From a virus: DNA of 31,992 nucleotides. Where the stretch lies: positions 1-31,992 of the IMG/VR virus record IMGVR_UViG_3300034198_003105; one strand, given 5' to 3'. The translations under genes and the position numbers were made by a program. Every line of letters begins with the position of its first letter. Position 1 is the first letter of the stretch. Below are positions 13,945-21,465 of this stretch, one piece after another. Below the pieces are notes generated by a model, which was given only the letters and a program-made list of their open reading frames with translations, did not search any database and had not been told where the DNA came from.

Positions 13945-14305
13945 ATATTTCAAAAGTTATTGGCGATTCATAAAAATTATTTGTTGTTGGTGCTTCAACC
14001 ACTTCGGCGCGCCCGGTTTCAACAATTCCTTGCGATAATGTTGGATCCAAATTTATTGCGCTTGTTTGTTGGTAAATATTATAAACATAAGAACCGTTAT
14101 AATCAAAAGTCAAATCAACGCCATCAATCAAAACAAATTCATCAAAGCGCGAAATTGCTTGGCTTACATTCGTTAAAATGCAAAAATAAGATTTGAAGCT
14201 TTGTTCGTGGATGAACTCAAATAGATAGTTCGGCGCCGGGATTGTTGTCAATTCCGTTACCGTTACCACTATCGGAGTGCTTCCGCTTCTTTGTATTATC
14301 AACAT
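13937..14305 (-). CDS. Small structural protein, 122 residues
   Basis: Starts MLIIQRSGSTPIVVTVTELT and continues with PNYLFEFIHEQSFKSYFCIL, a beta-sandwich-like pattern common in short neck or tail proteins of Bacteroidota phages. No catalytic motif or membrane segment. The ATG at 14303-14305 lies inside the preceding small gene (89-base overlap), and the end overlaps the portal start by eight bases. It is probably a virion component; the exact role is unknown. Confidence 0.65.
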   Translation of the reverse strand: MLIIQRSGSTPIVVTVTELTTIPAPNYLFEFIHEQSFKSYFCILTNVSQAISRFDEFVLIDGVDLTFDYNGSYVYNIYQQTSAINLDPTLSQGIVETGRAEVVEAPTTNNFYESPITFEIYE

Positions 14306-14453
14306 ACTTTATTAATTTTGGTTGATCATTGTCATAAATGTAAAATATCCCCAGGTTCATATATAATTCGCCTTGGCTTTCTTCAATTGTGTAAAATCTT
14401 TCTGTTAATTTACTCCAACATCTTGCTCCAATATACTCTTTTTTTATTTTCAT
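14217..14453 (-). CDS. Small hypothetical protein, 78 residues
   Basis: Product begins MKIKKEYIGARCWSKLTERF and includes YTIEESQGELYMNLGIFYIY and DNDQPKLIKYV, all of which look like a real folded small protein; the last 20 residues (SGNGNGIDNN) are low-complexity and coincide with the overlap with the next gene. It follows a strong terminator by 16 bases, so it may need its own promoter; TATATTTA at about 14458 is a possible -7 element but no clear -33 is visible. Its place among head genes suggests a virion or assembly role; nothing more can be said. Confidence 0.55.
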   Translation of the reverse strand: MKIKKEYIGARCWSKLTERFYTIEESQGELYMNLGIFYIYDNDQPKLIKYVDNTKKRKHSDSGNGNGIDNNPGAELSI

Positions 14454-14468
14454 AACGTAAATATAAAC

Positions 14469-14506
14469 AAAAAAAAAGGAAAGGAATATATTTTCCCTTC
14501 CCTTTT
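14469..14506 (-). terminator. Intrinsic terminator after the tail tube-like gene
   Basis: On the minus strand GGAAGGGAA (14493-14501) pairs with TTCCTTTCC (14478-14486), nine pairs with one G-U, loop of six bases, followed by nine T. It would end or reduce transcription before the 78-residue gene and portal. Confidence 0.75.
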
Positions 14507-14528
14507 ATGATAAATTAAACTAAACTAA

Positions 14529-15062
14529 TTAAACAGATGGCGATTGTTGGCCAGATAATGTTGCAAAAATTGCAGCGGTTACATCTGGAACTGGTTCGTT
14601 TTCCATACCATTCAAAACAATTACATGGCCTTTTCTATCTCCTTTGGTTACGCCGCTTGTGTACTCATTCGCATCCGCAACTTGTAATCCTTCGCCAAAA
14701 CCAAGGGCAACAATTGATCCATCCGCGTTCTCAACCAAAGCAACAACTAAATTTTGAGCAAGTAAATGAAGCTGCGCTCTCAATTCTTTTGTATCCGAAG
14801 CCAAAATCATTGATAAACTTTCTTCATAAAAAAGCGTTCCATTGTCTTTATTAACTTTGATTGGCGCTGTATAGCTTGACAAATTCGATTTTAATTTATA
14901 TCGAAATGTTTCGCCGCTAACCGTTAATGTAGTAATTTGATTATTTACAACGGCGCTGTTAATTATCTTACTTATCGGAAAGATTAGAACCGATTTGATC
15001 CCGCCTTTTCCATTTGTACAAACGCGGTCATTATATCCCGCTGTCATATCACATAAACCCAT
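14529..15062 (-). CDS. Tail tube-like major structural protein
   Basis: 177 residues. It has MGLCDMTAGYNDRVCTNGKGGIKSVLIF at the start (two cysteines and a GIK strand), SYTAPIKVNKDNGTLFYEE and a GVTKGDRKGHVIVLNGMENEPVP end, alternating beta strands of the tail-tube type. Flanking terminators on both sides fit a gene made in large amounts, like the capsid gene before it. A tail tube gene would normally sit beside the tape measure; here it is near the head genes. Another abundant head or decoration protein is also possible. Confidence 0.55.
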   Translation of the reverse strand: MGLCDMTAGYNDRVCTNGKGGIKSVLIFPISKIINSAVVNNQITTLTVSGETFRYKLKSNLSSYTAPIKVNKDNGTLFYEESLSMILASDTKELRAQLHLLAQNLVVALVENADGSIVALGFGEGLQVADANEYTSGVTKGDRKGHVIVLNGMENEPVPDVTAAIFATLSGQQSPSV

Positions 15063-15080
15063 TTTCTTTTCTTTTTTTTA

Positions 15081-15102
15081 AAAGGGGAATTTTCATCCCC
15101 TT
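15081..15102 (-). terminator. Hairpin terminator after the capsid gene
   Basis: On the minus strand AAGGGGA (15096-15102) pairs with TCCCCTT (15082-15088), seven pairs with a seven-base loop, then TT and an A run. It lies 15 bases after the capsid stop. The short T run makes it a partial terminator or an mRNA 3' stabiliser. Confidence 0.55.
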
Positions 15103-15116
15103 AATTATTAATTAAA

Positions 15117-16088
15117 TTATATTGGCGAACTTGTTCCGTTCCATACTCCAACGTTATTCAAGAAAGGAACTTGAACTCCCGCTCTAAATTTAGAACGAAG
15201 ATAAATTAAATCATCATCAAAAGAATACCAAAGATCGTAACTTTCGAAATCGCTTGATAAGTCTGTTCCAAATACAAAGTGAGATGAACGGCCAGTATAG
15301 ATATTATCTTTACCATTCAATCCGTTTACTTTAACAACTCGCATGTTTGTTCCTGGTAGTAAAATCTCATCCATTGTTGCGATTGCAGTTGGATCGTAAT
15401 TGAACAAGTTCAAAGTTACAAGATTCTTTAACAAAAAGTTAAATGATTCACGTCCGCAAAAACAAATGAAATCTTGAGATTCCGCAACGTTTGCCGGTGT
15501 ATTTGAGAAACATGCATAAAATACATCATATGCATTTGATGCTGTTAATGATGCAACCGCTGTTGGATTTAAATCAACACAACCCGCAGCTGTTGTAAGC
15601 AACTTACAAAAACCATTCATAAAAGCAAGGTTACCAGAACCCGAAACTTTGTTTCCTTTCCAAATTAATTTGTCAAGTTCAAAAGCATGAAGCTTCAATA
15701 AGTAATCTGTAATTTGTGCCTCAAATGGAAGGTTTTTATCTTCGGCCATTGCGCCTGGAGTCAATGCAATTTGCGCCCAAAAACCTGCAAGGTCTTTTTG
15801 ACAAAATGATTTCATATATCCAAGTGTTTCAACCGCGATATCTCTTTGCGTGAAAACTGTATTCCCGGAATTTGTCATTGTGCAATCGCCAGCTTGATAA
15901 ACAATTGAATCGTTCATTAAATTTAATGCTTCCGATCCTTTTATTCCTTGTTGGATTGCGATATATTTAAGTGTTTGCGCTTCGGTAACCGAACGAACAA
16001 TTAAATCTTGTCTTGTTTCATCTGTGTATGCGGTCAAACCGGATACATCATATGAGAAATTATTGCTAATATACTTTTTTAAGCTCAT
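15117..16088 (-). CDS. Major capsid protein
   Basis: 323 residues, usual length for HK97-fold capsid proteins without a fused scaffold. It follows protease and scaffold-like genes and is bounded downstream by a hairpin terminator, as expected for the most abundant product. Visible landmarks: an N-terminal helix with SVTEAQTLKYIAIQQGIKG, TNSGNTVFTQRDIAVETLGY, QITDYLLKLHAFELDKLIWK, and a C-terminal part with GRSSHFVFGTDLSSDFESYD and a basic YLRSKFRAGVQVPF, a segment order I recall from Bacteroidota siphophage capsids. ATG 16086-16088 has an A-rich upstream tract. The fold itself is inferred. Confidence 0.8.
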   Translation of the reverse strand: MSLKKYISNNFSYDVSGLTAYTDETRQDLIVRSVTEAQTLKYIAIQQGIKGSEALNLMNDSIVYQAGDCTMTNSGNTVFTQRDIAVETLGYMKSFCQKDLAGFWAQIALTPGAMAEDKNLPFEAQITDYLLKLHAFELDKLIWKGNKVSGSGNLAFMNGFCKLLTTAAGCVDLNPTAVASLTASNAYDVFYACFSNTPANVAESQDFICFCGRESFNFLLKNLVTLNLFNYDPTAIATMDEILLPGTNMRVVKVNGLNGKDNIYTGRSSHFVFGTDLSSDFESYDLWYSFDDDLIYLRSKFRAGVQVPFLNNVGVWNGTSSPI

Positions 16089-16107
16089 TTTATTTATTTT
16101 TTAGAAT

Positions 16108-16674
16108 TTATAATTTATTATATTTTTTTAACCATTCTTGGCGCGCTGTTAAGCTACCAACTTTTGCGAACTTTTCGCTTTCATTTGTTGCATTTATTGG
16201 AGCGGATTTGAATGTTTCAAAATCGCTTTTCAATGTTGCAAACTCATTTACTAAATTTGTGTTTTGATCCGCAATAACTTTCATCATTTCGGCAACCGCT
16301 TCAAAGCTTGTTGCGAATGAATTTAATTTCGCGTCAATAATCAATTCCACTTTTTCCGCACTCATTTGCTCTTCAATTGGAGCTTCTTCTTCGGCTGCTA
16401 CTGCAACTCTTTCATCAATTATTTCTGTTATGATTCCTTGAGCATCAACAACAATTGAAAGCCCTTCGTAATCGCCGCTCAAAGCATGCGTTCCTTCCGG
16501 TGCCGGGATTGTTTCGGTTTCGGTTACAATAAAAACCGGTTGGCCAACTTCAAGCGAATCAAATTCAACAATTGTTCCATCCATTAAAGATGCTTGTTCA
16601 AACTTTTGTTTCTTGGCAAATGACAATTTCATTTCCGAAATTAAGTCAAGAACCGCTTTAAAATTTTTATTCAT
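16108..16674 (-). CDS. Scaffold-like head assembly protein
   Basis: 188 residues, acidic and largely helical. Layout: an N-terminal helix with MKLSFAKKQKFEQASLMDGT, a small FDSLEVGQPVFIVTETE beta segment, an acidic AAEEEAPIEEQ linker, a long helix (about 105-160, VELIIDAKLNSFATSFEAV) and a basic SLTARQEWLKKYNKL tail likely to touch the capsid protein. The place between protease and capsid genes is the classic scaffold slot. It is preceded by copy C of the 19-base element. Cleavage by the prohead protease is expected but not shown. Confidence 0.7.
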   Translation of the reverse strand: MNKNFKAVLDLISEMKLSFAKKQKFEQASLMDGTIVEFDSLEVGQPVFIVTETETIPAPEGTHALSGDYEGLSIVVDAQGIITEIIDERVAVAAEEEAPIEEQMSAEKVELIIDAKLNSFATSFEAVAEMMKVIADQNTNLVNEFATLKSDFETFKSAPINATNESEKFAKVGSLTARQEWLKKYNKL

Positions 16675-16685
16675 TTTATTTCTGT

Positions 16686-17297
16686 TTATGTATTATGTTT
16701 TCTTGTTCGTAAATTTTGTTTCAAATCAAGCAACGCTTGAAATATCGATGCCATTTGTTCATCTTCTTTTGCATCCATTAAATTGAAAACTCCTTCAATT
16801 GAGAATCCATTGAACTTCCCTTCTTTTGCTTGGTTGAATATTTCTTTGTCGGTTACTTTGTAGCTAACAATCCAAGATCCATCATTCGCATCTTTGAATC
16901 TCTCAGGCGCTGTAAATCCTTTTTCATTATCTATTTGATAAGAATGAATCATATAAATTCCCTTAACAACTTTGGAAGGATCATGATCCAGATTAACATT
17001 GTTAAAATTTTCTTTTCTCGCATAATCAAATATTATATCCTTAACCGCTTGTTTGGTAAAAACAACATAATATTCTTCGGCTGTTTCTTTTTCATATCGA
17101 TAAATTGGAGTATCCGCGGAAATTGCTATTCCGGTTATTACTTGTTCTTCTTCATTAAATTCAAAAGCCATTTGCTTGGAAAAAGTCATAAAGTTTTTTT
17201 CATGCGCCGGTTCCCCAACAAGTGAATTAAAAGAAACGGTTGTTTCGGAATCTAATAAATCGATTGATATTTCGTAAATTGGTAAATCTTTTATCAT
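16686..17297 (-). CDS. Prohead maturation protease (XkdF-like)
   Basis: 203 residues. The pattern is that of XkdF-like serine proteases of Bacteroidota phages: SLVGEPAHEKNF (25-36), VITGIAISADTPIY (53-66), NNVNLDHDPSKVVKGIYM with H105, GSWIVSYKV (140-148) and FNGFSIEGV with S166. H105 and S166 are the probable catalytic pair. The enzyme would trim scaffold and capsid during maturation. It lies directly before the scaffold and capsid genes. Copy B of the 19-base element abuts its start, and copy C overlaps its last codons. The divergent Stealth gene starts just upstream. Confidence 0.82.
   Translation of the reverse strand: MIKDLPIYEISIDLLDSETTVSFNSLVGEPAHEKNFMTFSKQMAFEFNEEEQVITGIAISADTPIYRYEKETAEEYYVVFTKQAVKDIIFDYARKENFNNVNLDHDPSKVVKGIYMIHSYQIDNEKGFTAPERFKDANDGSWIVSYKVTDKEIFNQAKEGKFNGFSIEGVFNLMDAKEDEQMASIFQALLDLKQNLRTRKHNT
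16691..16709 (-). repeat. Late-gene 19-base element, copy C
   Basis: Minus strand CGAACAAGAAAACATAATA, overlapping the end of the protease gene and 17 bases before the scaffold ATG at 16674. It is identical to copy D apart from the second-last position, TAATA versus TATTA. Confidence 0.55.
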
Positions 17298-17300
17298 ATA

Positions 17301-17319
17301 TATTATGTATTTTTGTTCG
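17301..17319 (-). repeat. Late-gene 19-base element, copy B
   Basis: Minus strand CGAACAAAAATACATAATA, three bases before the protease ATG at 17297. Read on the plus strand the same bases contain TATTTTTG (17308-17315), an exact TAnnTTTG -7 element pointing at the Stealth gene, so the stretch may work in both directions. Confidence 0.55.
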
Positions 17320-17982
17320 ATGAATTTTGTTTATCCATATAAAAAACGTTCCGAAGAGTTTGAACTCATCCATTCAATCCGATGGATTCGAATGAGTTTT
17401 CCCCTGGCAAAAGTTTATGTTGTTGGCGATTATTTCCCGGATGTTATTCACATCCCTTGCAAACAATTTAATAATATCCGCGGTTGCGATGTAACCAATA
17501 AGATGTTAACTTTTGCAAATCAAATTGGCGGGAAATTCATTTATATGAATGATGATTTCTTTTGTACTCCAAATTTAAAACCCGAAAATCCAATTTATAA
17601 GGGGAATTTAATCGTTAATGAATCTCATCCCCCGCATTATCAAGTTGCTGCAATGAATACCCTTGAATTTTTAAAGTATTACAACCGGCCAACTTTAAAC
17701 TATGAAACCCATTCGCCCGTTTTAATGGATTCTAAACGCTTAATTAAAACATTTGAACAAGTTAATTGGAAGGATGATAATCATTTCATCAAATCAATCT
17801 ATTTAAATAGTAATATCCCCAAGAAATCCATTGAAGGATTCAATTGCAAAATCAATTCATCCAACATTCCAACCGCTTTGCAATATTTGGATGTTCATGG
17901 ATGCTTTTCAACCGGCAAAGCGTTCCTTGATGATGCCGGGGCAACCTGGATTAAAACTTTGATTTTTGCTCCGCAACCATAA
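17320..17982 (+). CDS. Stealth-type sugar-phosphate transferase
   Basis: 220 residues, the only plus-strand gene. Stealth proteins transfer hexose-1-phosphate in capsule synthesis and are recognised by the NDD motif; here KFIYMNDDFF (72-81, D78/D79), then SHPPHYQVA (102-110), NYETHSPVLMDSKR with H131, and a C-terminal FSTGKAFLDDAGATWIK. Length matches the core without N-terminal extension. An upstream in-frame ATG at 17305 exists, but it would put TATTTTTG, a probable -7 element, inside the gene; with the ATG at 17320 the message would be leaderless. Its 3' end overlaps the tape measure gene convergently by 32 bases. Likely a moron acting on host or virion glycans; donor and acceptor unknown. 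Confidence 0.78.
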   Translation: MNFVYPYKKRSEEFELIHSIRWIRMSFPLAKVYVVGDYFPDVIHIPCKQFNNIRGCDVTNKMLTFANQIGGKFIYMNDDFFCTPNLKPENPIYKGNLIVNESHPPHYQVAAMNTLEFLKYYNRPTLNYETHSPVLMDSKRLIKTFEQVNWKDDNHFIKSIYLNSNIPKKSIEGFNCKINSSNIPTALQYLDVHGCFSTGKAFLDDAGATWIKTLIFAPQP

Positions 17983-20863
17983 CATTGTTTTGCACTTGAG
18001 AAATATCCGATTCCAAAACAAATACTTGGCCGGTTGTTGGTGTATTGCTTCCATTTCCAAGCAATCCCGCGGTTGCGGTTGTTGTTGCCGGTGTTATTGG
18101 CGCAAATTGTTCCCCGCTTGCTCCAGTAGAACCGCCGCCGCTTGAAAAGCTTGGCATTGATGGCGCGGTACCGCCTTGATATTTTGAAGCGGCAACAACG
18201 GCTAATTGAGCAGCTCCAAGCGCGCCGGTTGCAATTGCAAAAGGTATTCCGGCCGGGGCGCCGCCATTTTCGGCAAGCGATTTAACAACGGCTTCGGCGG
18301 TTGAAATAACAATTGATGTCATTTTCATTGCTTTCTCGCGATTAAATTTTTCGCGGTTTAATTTATCTTCAATATCAAATGCTTTCTTTTGAACGTTATA
18401 TTTTGCAATTGCAAACTTTTCTTCAATGGCTGTTTTTTGTTCCGCTGTTAATCCGGCTTGGCTTAATTCTTTTGCTTGTTGCGCATCCAAACTGGCAAGC
18501 TCTTCATCCCGGCGGTTGTTTGTTTCTTGAATCTTTTGTTCCGCAGCTTGATTGATTACGGCATTTATTTCATTGGCAAATGCTTGGGCTTTTTGCGCTC
18601 CTTCAATAATATTAATTAACCCTTGATTATCTTCTTCAAATTGTTGCTTTGCGATTGCCTTTGCGGATTCCGTTCCTTTTTCTTTTATGCCTTTAATCTT
18701 CTTTTGCTTTTCTTCTTCAAGTTTAATCAATGCATCATCATGTTGTTTTTGAGTTATTTTCTCATTTGCATTCGTGCTGTTTAACAATTCCAATAACCTG
18801 GCCTTTGCATCAATATCTTCAAATTCAATATTGGCAAGCGCATTTTCTTGTTCATTCAACATTATATCATTCAAGAATTTTGCGGTGTTTCTCTTTTCTG
18901 TTTCATTTTTGGCCGCCTTATCTTTGTCAATCTTTGAATATTTATCATTTATTTCTTGAATCTTTTCTAACCTTTGAGCTTCCGTAATATCTTTTTGATC
19001 AAATGCTTTATTAATATCATCGATTTCAAGTTCTTGAGCGGATAATAACAACCTTCTTTTATCTTCATTTAATTTGGTTGTTGTCAAAGTCATTAATGAA
19101 TTTTCCGCATCATTGAAATTCTTTGTTCCGGTTTCCATTATAATCTTTAACTCATCGCGATATTGTTGCTCGGTTAATGTTCCAAGTTTTAATTTTTCAT
19201 CAATGGCATCGATTTCATTCTTGTTTGCTTTCTTAATTAAATCATCTCTAAAATCGCCATAAGTTTCATCCAATATTGCAAGCTGTTTGGCTTTGCCTTC
19301 ATTCATCATGGAAATCTTTAAATCTTCGGCGCTTTCAATGGCGCTTGTTTCCCTGGATAATTTATCTTGAACTACATCCGCAGCTTTTGCAAGCGCTTCA
19401 TTTTGCGCATCAATAGCTTCTTTTGTTTTATCAATAGCATCTTTTTTTGATTTTTCGGCGGGAACAAATTTTTTGCCATTATCCGATAATTCATTTTGTG
19501 AATTTAATAATTCGGTATTTGTTTTTCCAATTGTTTCAACCATTGCATTATTTTTTGCAATCTTTTTATTAATGGCCTCAATTTCTTTGTTTGTGCTTGT
19601 TTCAATTTGTTTCGTTAAAATTTCCGTATCTTGTTTCATATCGGAAAAACCTTGTCTATATCCTTGAACAGCTTTTTCCCTTCCTTTTCCTTCTTTTAAA
19701 AGATTTTCTTGAATCAATCTGGCTTTTTCTTTTTCAAGATTCATGCCGTCAATAACCAATTTTTCAAAAGCTTTTTCCCCGGCTTGAATTTTAATTTTTG
19801 CGGTTTGATATGCAATATAATTTTTTACTTCTTGATTCAATGCAAATTGAAATTTTGCTTCGTCCTTTAAATTGGTTAAAGTAGTTCCGTAAGTTGAATT
19901 TATTTGCTTGATTAATGTTGCTCGATCCTTGCTTCCGTTTGTTGTGTTTTTTAATTGTGTTGTTAATAAAATAAATCCGGATGTTTCTTTTGCAATATTT
20001 GATGTTTGTTCCTTCGCCGCATCCGATGCCGCCTTTTGAGATTTCTTTAATTTATCCGATGCTTCGCTTGCATCCATAAATTTGCTAACTAAATAACCAA
20101 CCCCAACAACAAGCGCTCCAACTCCGGTTGTAATCATTGCAGCTCTCAAAGCTTTCATTGCCCCGGCTGCAAATATTGCGGAACCCCCAACGGCGGTATT
20201 TGCCCCGGATAAAACTCCTTCTCCAACGGCGGCTTGTGTTGCGGCTTTTGCCGAATCGCCCATTACAAAGTTCTTTATCTTTTCAATGGCAATTCTTAAT
20301 TGAATACCAAGAACAGCATCGCTATTTAAGGCCAATGCCACTTGATTAACAGCATTCGCAATACCTTGAGCGGCTTGCAACTTAACCATTGTTTTGGTTA
20401 ATTGTTCATTTTCTATTCCAGTTAATGCAATCGCGCCGGATAATCCTTGGAATACCGCAGCGCCGGTTCCAATTCCAGCAATGGCAATATCCAATCTTTT
20501 AAAATCGGATGATGCAACTTTTGTTTGCGCTTGAAGATCTTGAATCCGGTCTTTTAATGCACCCGCTTGGGCAATGGCTTCCCGGCCAACAACGGATTCT
20601 TCGCCGGCTGCAATAGCAACGGATTGATATTCCCGAATAACTCTTGAAAGCTCGCGGATACCAAGCCCCCCGGCTTTAACTTTTTGGTCAATGGCTGCAA
20701 GCTTCGCGGCGAAATTATCCGAACCCTTTGAATCCGATTGGATTGTTTTGGTTTGTTGCAAATCCTTGTTGAATCCTTGGATTGCTTTATCCGCTGCATT
20801 GATATCCGCAACCGAGTTTCCGGTGTCAACCCTTAATTTAAATACCGCTTCTTTTGTTGCCAT
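17951..20863 (-). CDS. Tail tape measure protein
   Basis: 970 residues, the largest gene. Features: N-terminal coiled coil (about 1-110), a Gly/Ala-rich hydrophobic region about 125-270 including ITTGVGALVVGVGYLVSKF, long charged coiled coils (270-820) rich in Lys, Glu and Gln, a hydrophobic VISTAEAVVKSLAENGGAPAG-type Ala/Gly segment near 890, and a Ser/Gly/Thr-rich end. These define tape measure proteins, which set tail length and pass through the tube; at about 0.15 nm per residue the tail would be near 145 nm. It is the last gene of the tail block. Its end meets the Stealth gene tail to tail. Confidence 0.85.
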   Translation of the reverse strand: MATKEAVFKLRVDTGNSVADINAADKAIQGFNKDLQQTKTIQSDSKGSDNFAAKLAAIDQKVKAGGLGIRELSRVIREYQSVAIAAGEESVVGREAIAQAGALKDRIQDLQAQTKVASSDFKRLDIAIAGIGTGAAVFQGLSGAIALTGIENEQLTKTMVKLQAAQGIANAVNQVALALNSDAVLGIQLRIAIEKIKNFVMGDSAKAATQAAVGEGVLSGANTAVGGSAIFAAGAMKALRAAMITTGVGALVVGVGYLVSKFMDASEASDKLKKSQKAASDAAKEQTSNIAKETSGFILLTTQLKNTTNGSKDRATLIKQINSTYGTTLTNLKDEAKFQFALNQEVKNYIAYQTAKIKIQAGEKAFEKLVIDGMNLEKEKARLIQENLLKEGKGREKAVQGYRQGFSDMKQDTEILTKQIETSTNKEIEAINKKIAKNNAMVETIGKTNTELLNSQNELSDNGKKFVPAEKSKKDAIDKTKEAIDAQNEALAKAADVVQDKLSRETSAIESAEDLKISMMNEGKAKQLAILDETYGDFRDDLIKKANKNEIDAIDEKLKLGTLTEQQYRDELKIIMETGTKNFNDAENSLMTLTTTKLNEDKRRLLLSAQELEIDDINKAFDQKDITEAQRLEKIQEINDKYSKIDKDKAAKNETEKRNTAKFLNDIMLNEQENALANIEFEDIDAKARLLELLNSTNANEKITQKQHDDALIKLEEEKQKKIKGIKEKGTESAKAIAKQQFEEDNQGLINIIEGAQKAQAFANEINAVINQAAEQKIQETNNRRDEELASLDAQQAKELSQAGLTAEQKTAIEEKFAIAKYNVQKKAFDIEDKLNREKFNREKAMKMTSIVISTAEAVVKSLAENGGAPAGIPFAIATGALGAAQLAVVAASKYQGGTAPSMPSFSSGGGSTGASGEQFAPITPATTTATAGLLGNGSNTPTTGQVFVLESDISQVQNNVMVAEQKSKF

Positions 20864-20866
20864 AAT

Positions 20867-21463
20867 TTATCCGATTCTTGACATTATTACTGATGAACTT
20901 GGTGTTACTACTCCGGTATGCGCGGATTCTGTTATAAGTTTAAAATTCGGTTTAGCCATTACGCAATAAATTTCTATAGAATCGCCGCCTTTTAATTCAA
21001 CAAGCCAACTCGTTGAATAAGATCTAACATGGTTATTATCCGGCGCGGTCATAAATTTTGAACTTTTTGGAATATTTGTTCCATTTTTCTTTAAAAAAAA
21101 TCCAACATGGTAACCAGTTGCCGAGCCGCCGCCATCATTCCAAATTGTTGCCGTAAAATCAACTTTATAAATACCAGATTTATCAACGGTCAATTTTGTT
21201 GGAGCCGGTACGCCAATATAATTTGCTAAATCAACATATCTAAAATCTATTGCCTTTGCAACCCCCCCCACAAATGTTTGATTGACATCATAATAAGCGG
21301 ATAAATAAGGGCTTGCAAACATCATTCCCTCGTAAAGTTGATCGCCGCTTATTGCTTCGCTTGTGTAACCGCCGCCGCCATCATCCCTGGATAATTCCAT
21401 TAAATCAATTGGATATATTACATCGACTGCAAGTGTTAATTGTGAAATTTTTTTGTTTGCCAT
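20867..21463 (-). CDS. C1q/TNF-like jelly-roll virion protein
   Basis: 198 residues. The N-terminal KKISQLTLAVDVIYPIDLME resembles short attachment regions of phage fibres, and the C-terminal 120 residues (LTVDKSGIYKVDFTATIW, FFLKKNGTNIPKSSKF, WLVELKGGDSIEIYC) have the strand pattern of a C1q/TNF-like jelly roll, common in trimeric receptor-contact proteins. ATG 21461-21463; two bases separate it from the next upstream gene and three from the tape measure gene. It may be a tail or head fibre. Receptor unknown. Confidence 0.65.
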   Translation of the reverse strand: MANKKISQLTLAVDVIYPIDLMELSRDDGGGGYTSEAISGDQLYEGMMFASPYLSAYYDVNQTFVGGVAKAIDFRYVDLANYIGVPAPTKLTVDKSGIYKVDFTATIWNDGGGSATGYHVGFFLKKNGTNIPKSSKFMTAPDNNHVRSYSTSWLVELKGGDSIEIYCVMAKPNFKLITESAHTGVVTPSSSVIMSRIG

Positions 21464-21465
21464 AA

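Noticed and set aside
13945-13953. TTG start for portal
   Set aside because: The ATG at 13944 is nine bases downstream, in frame and overlaps the previous stop naturally.
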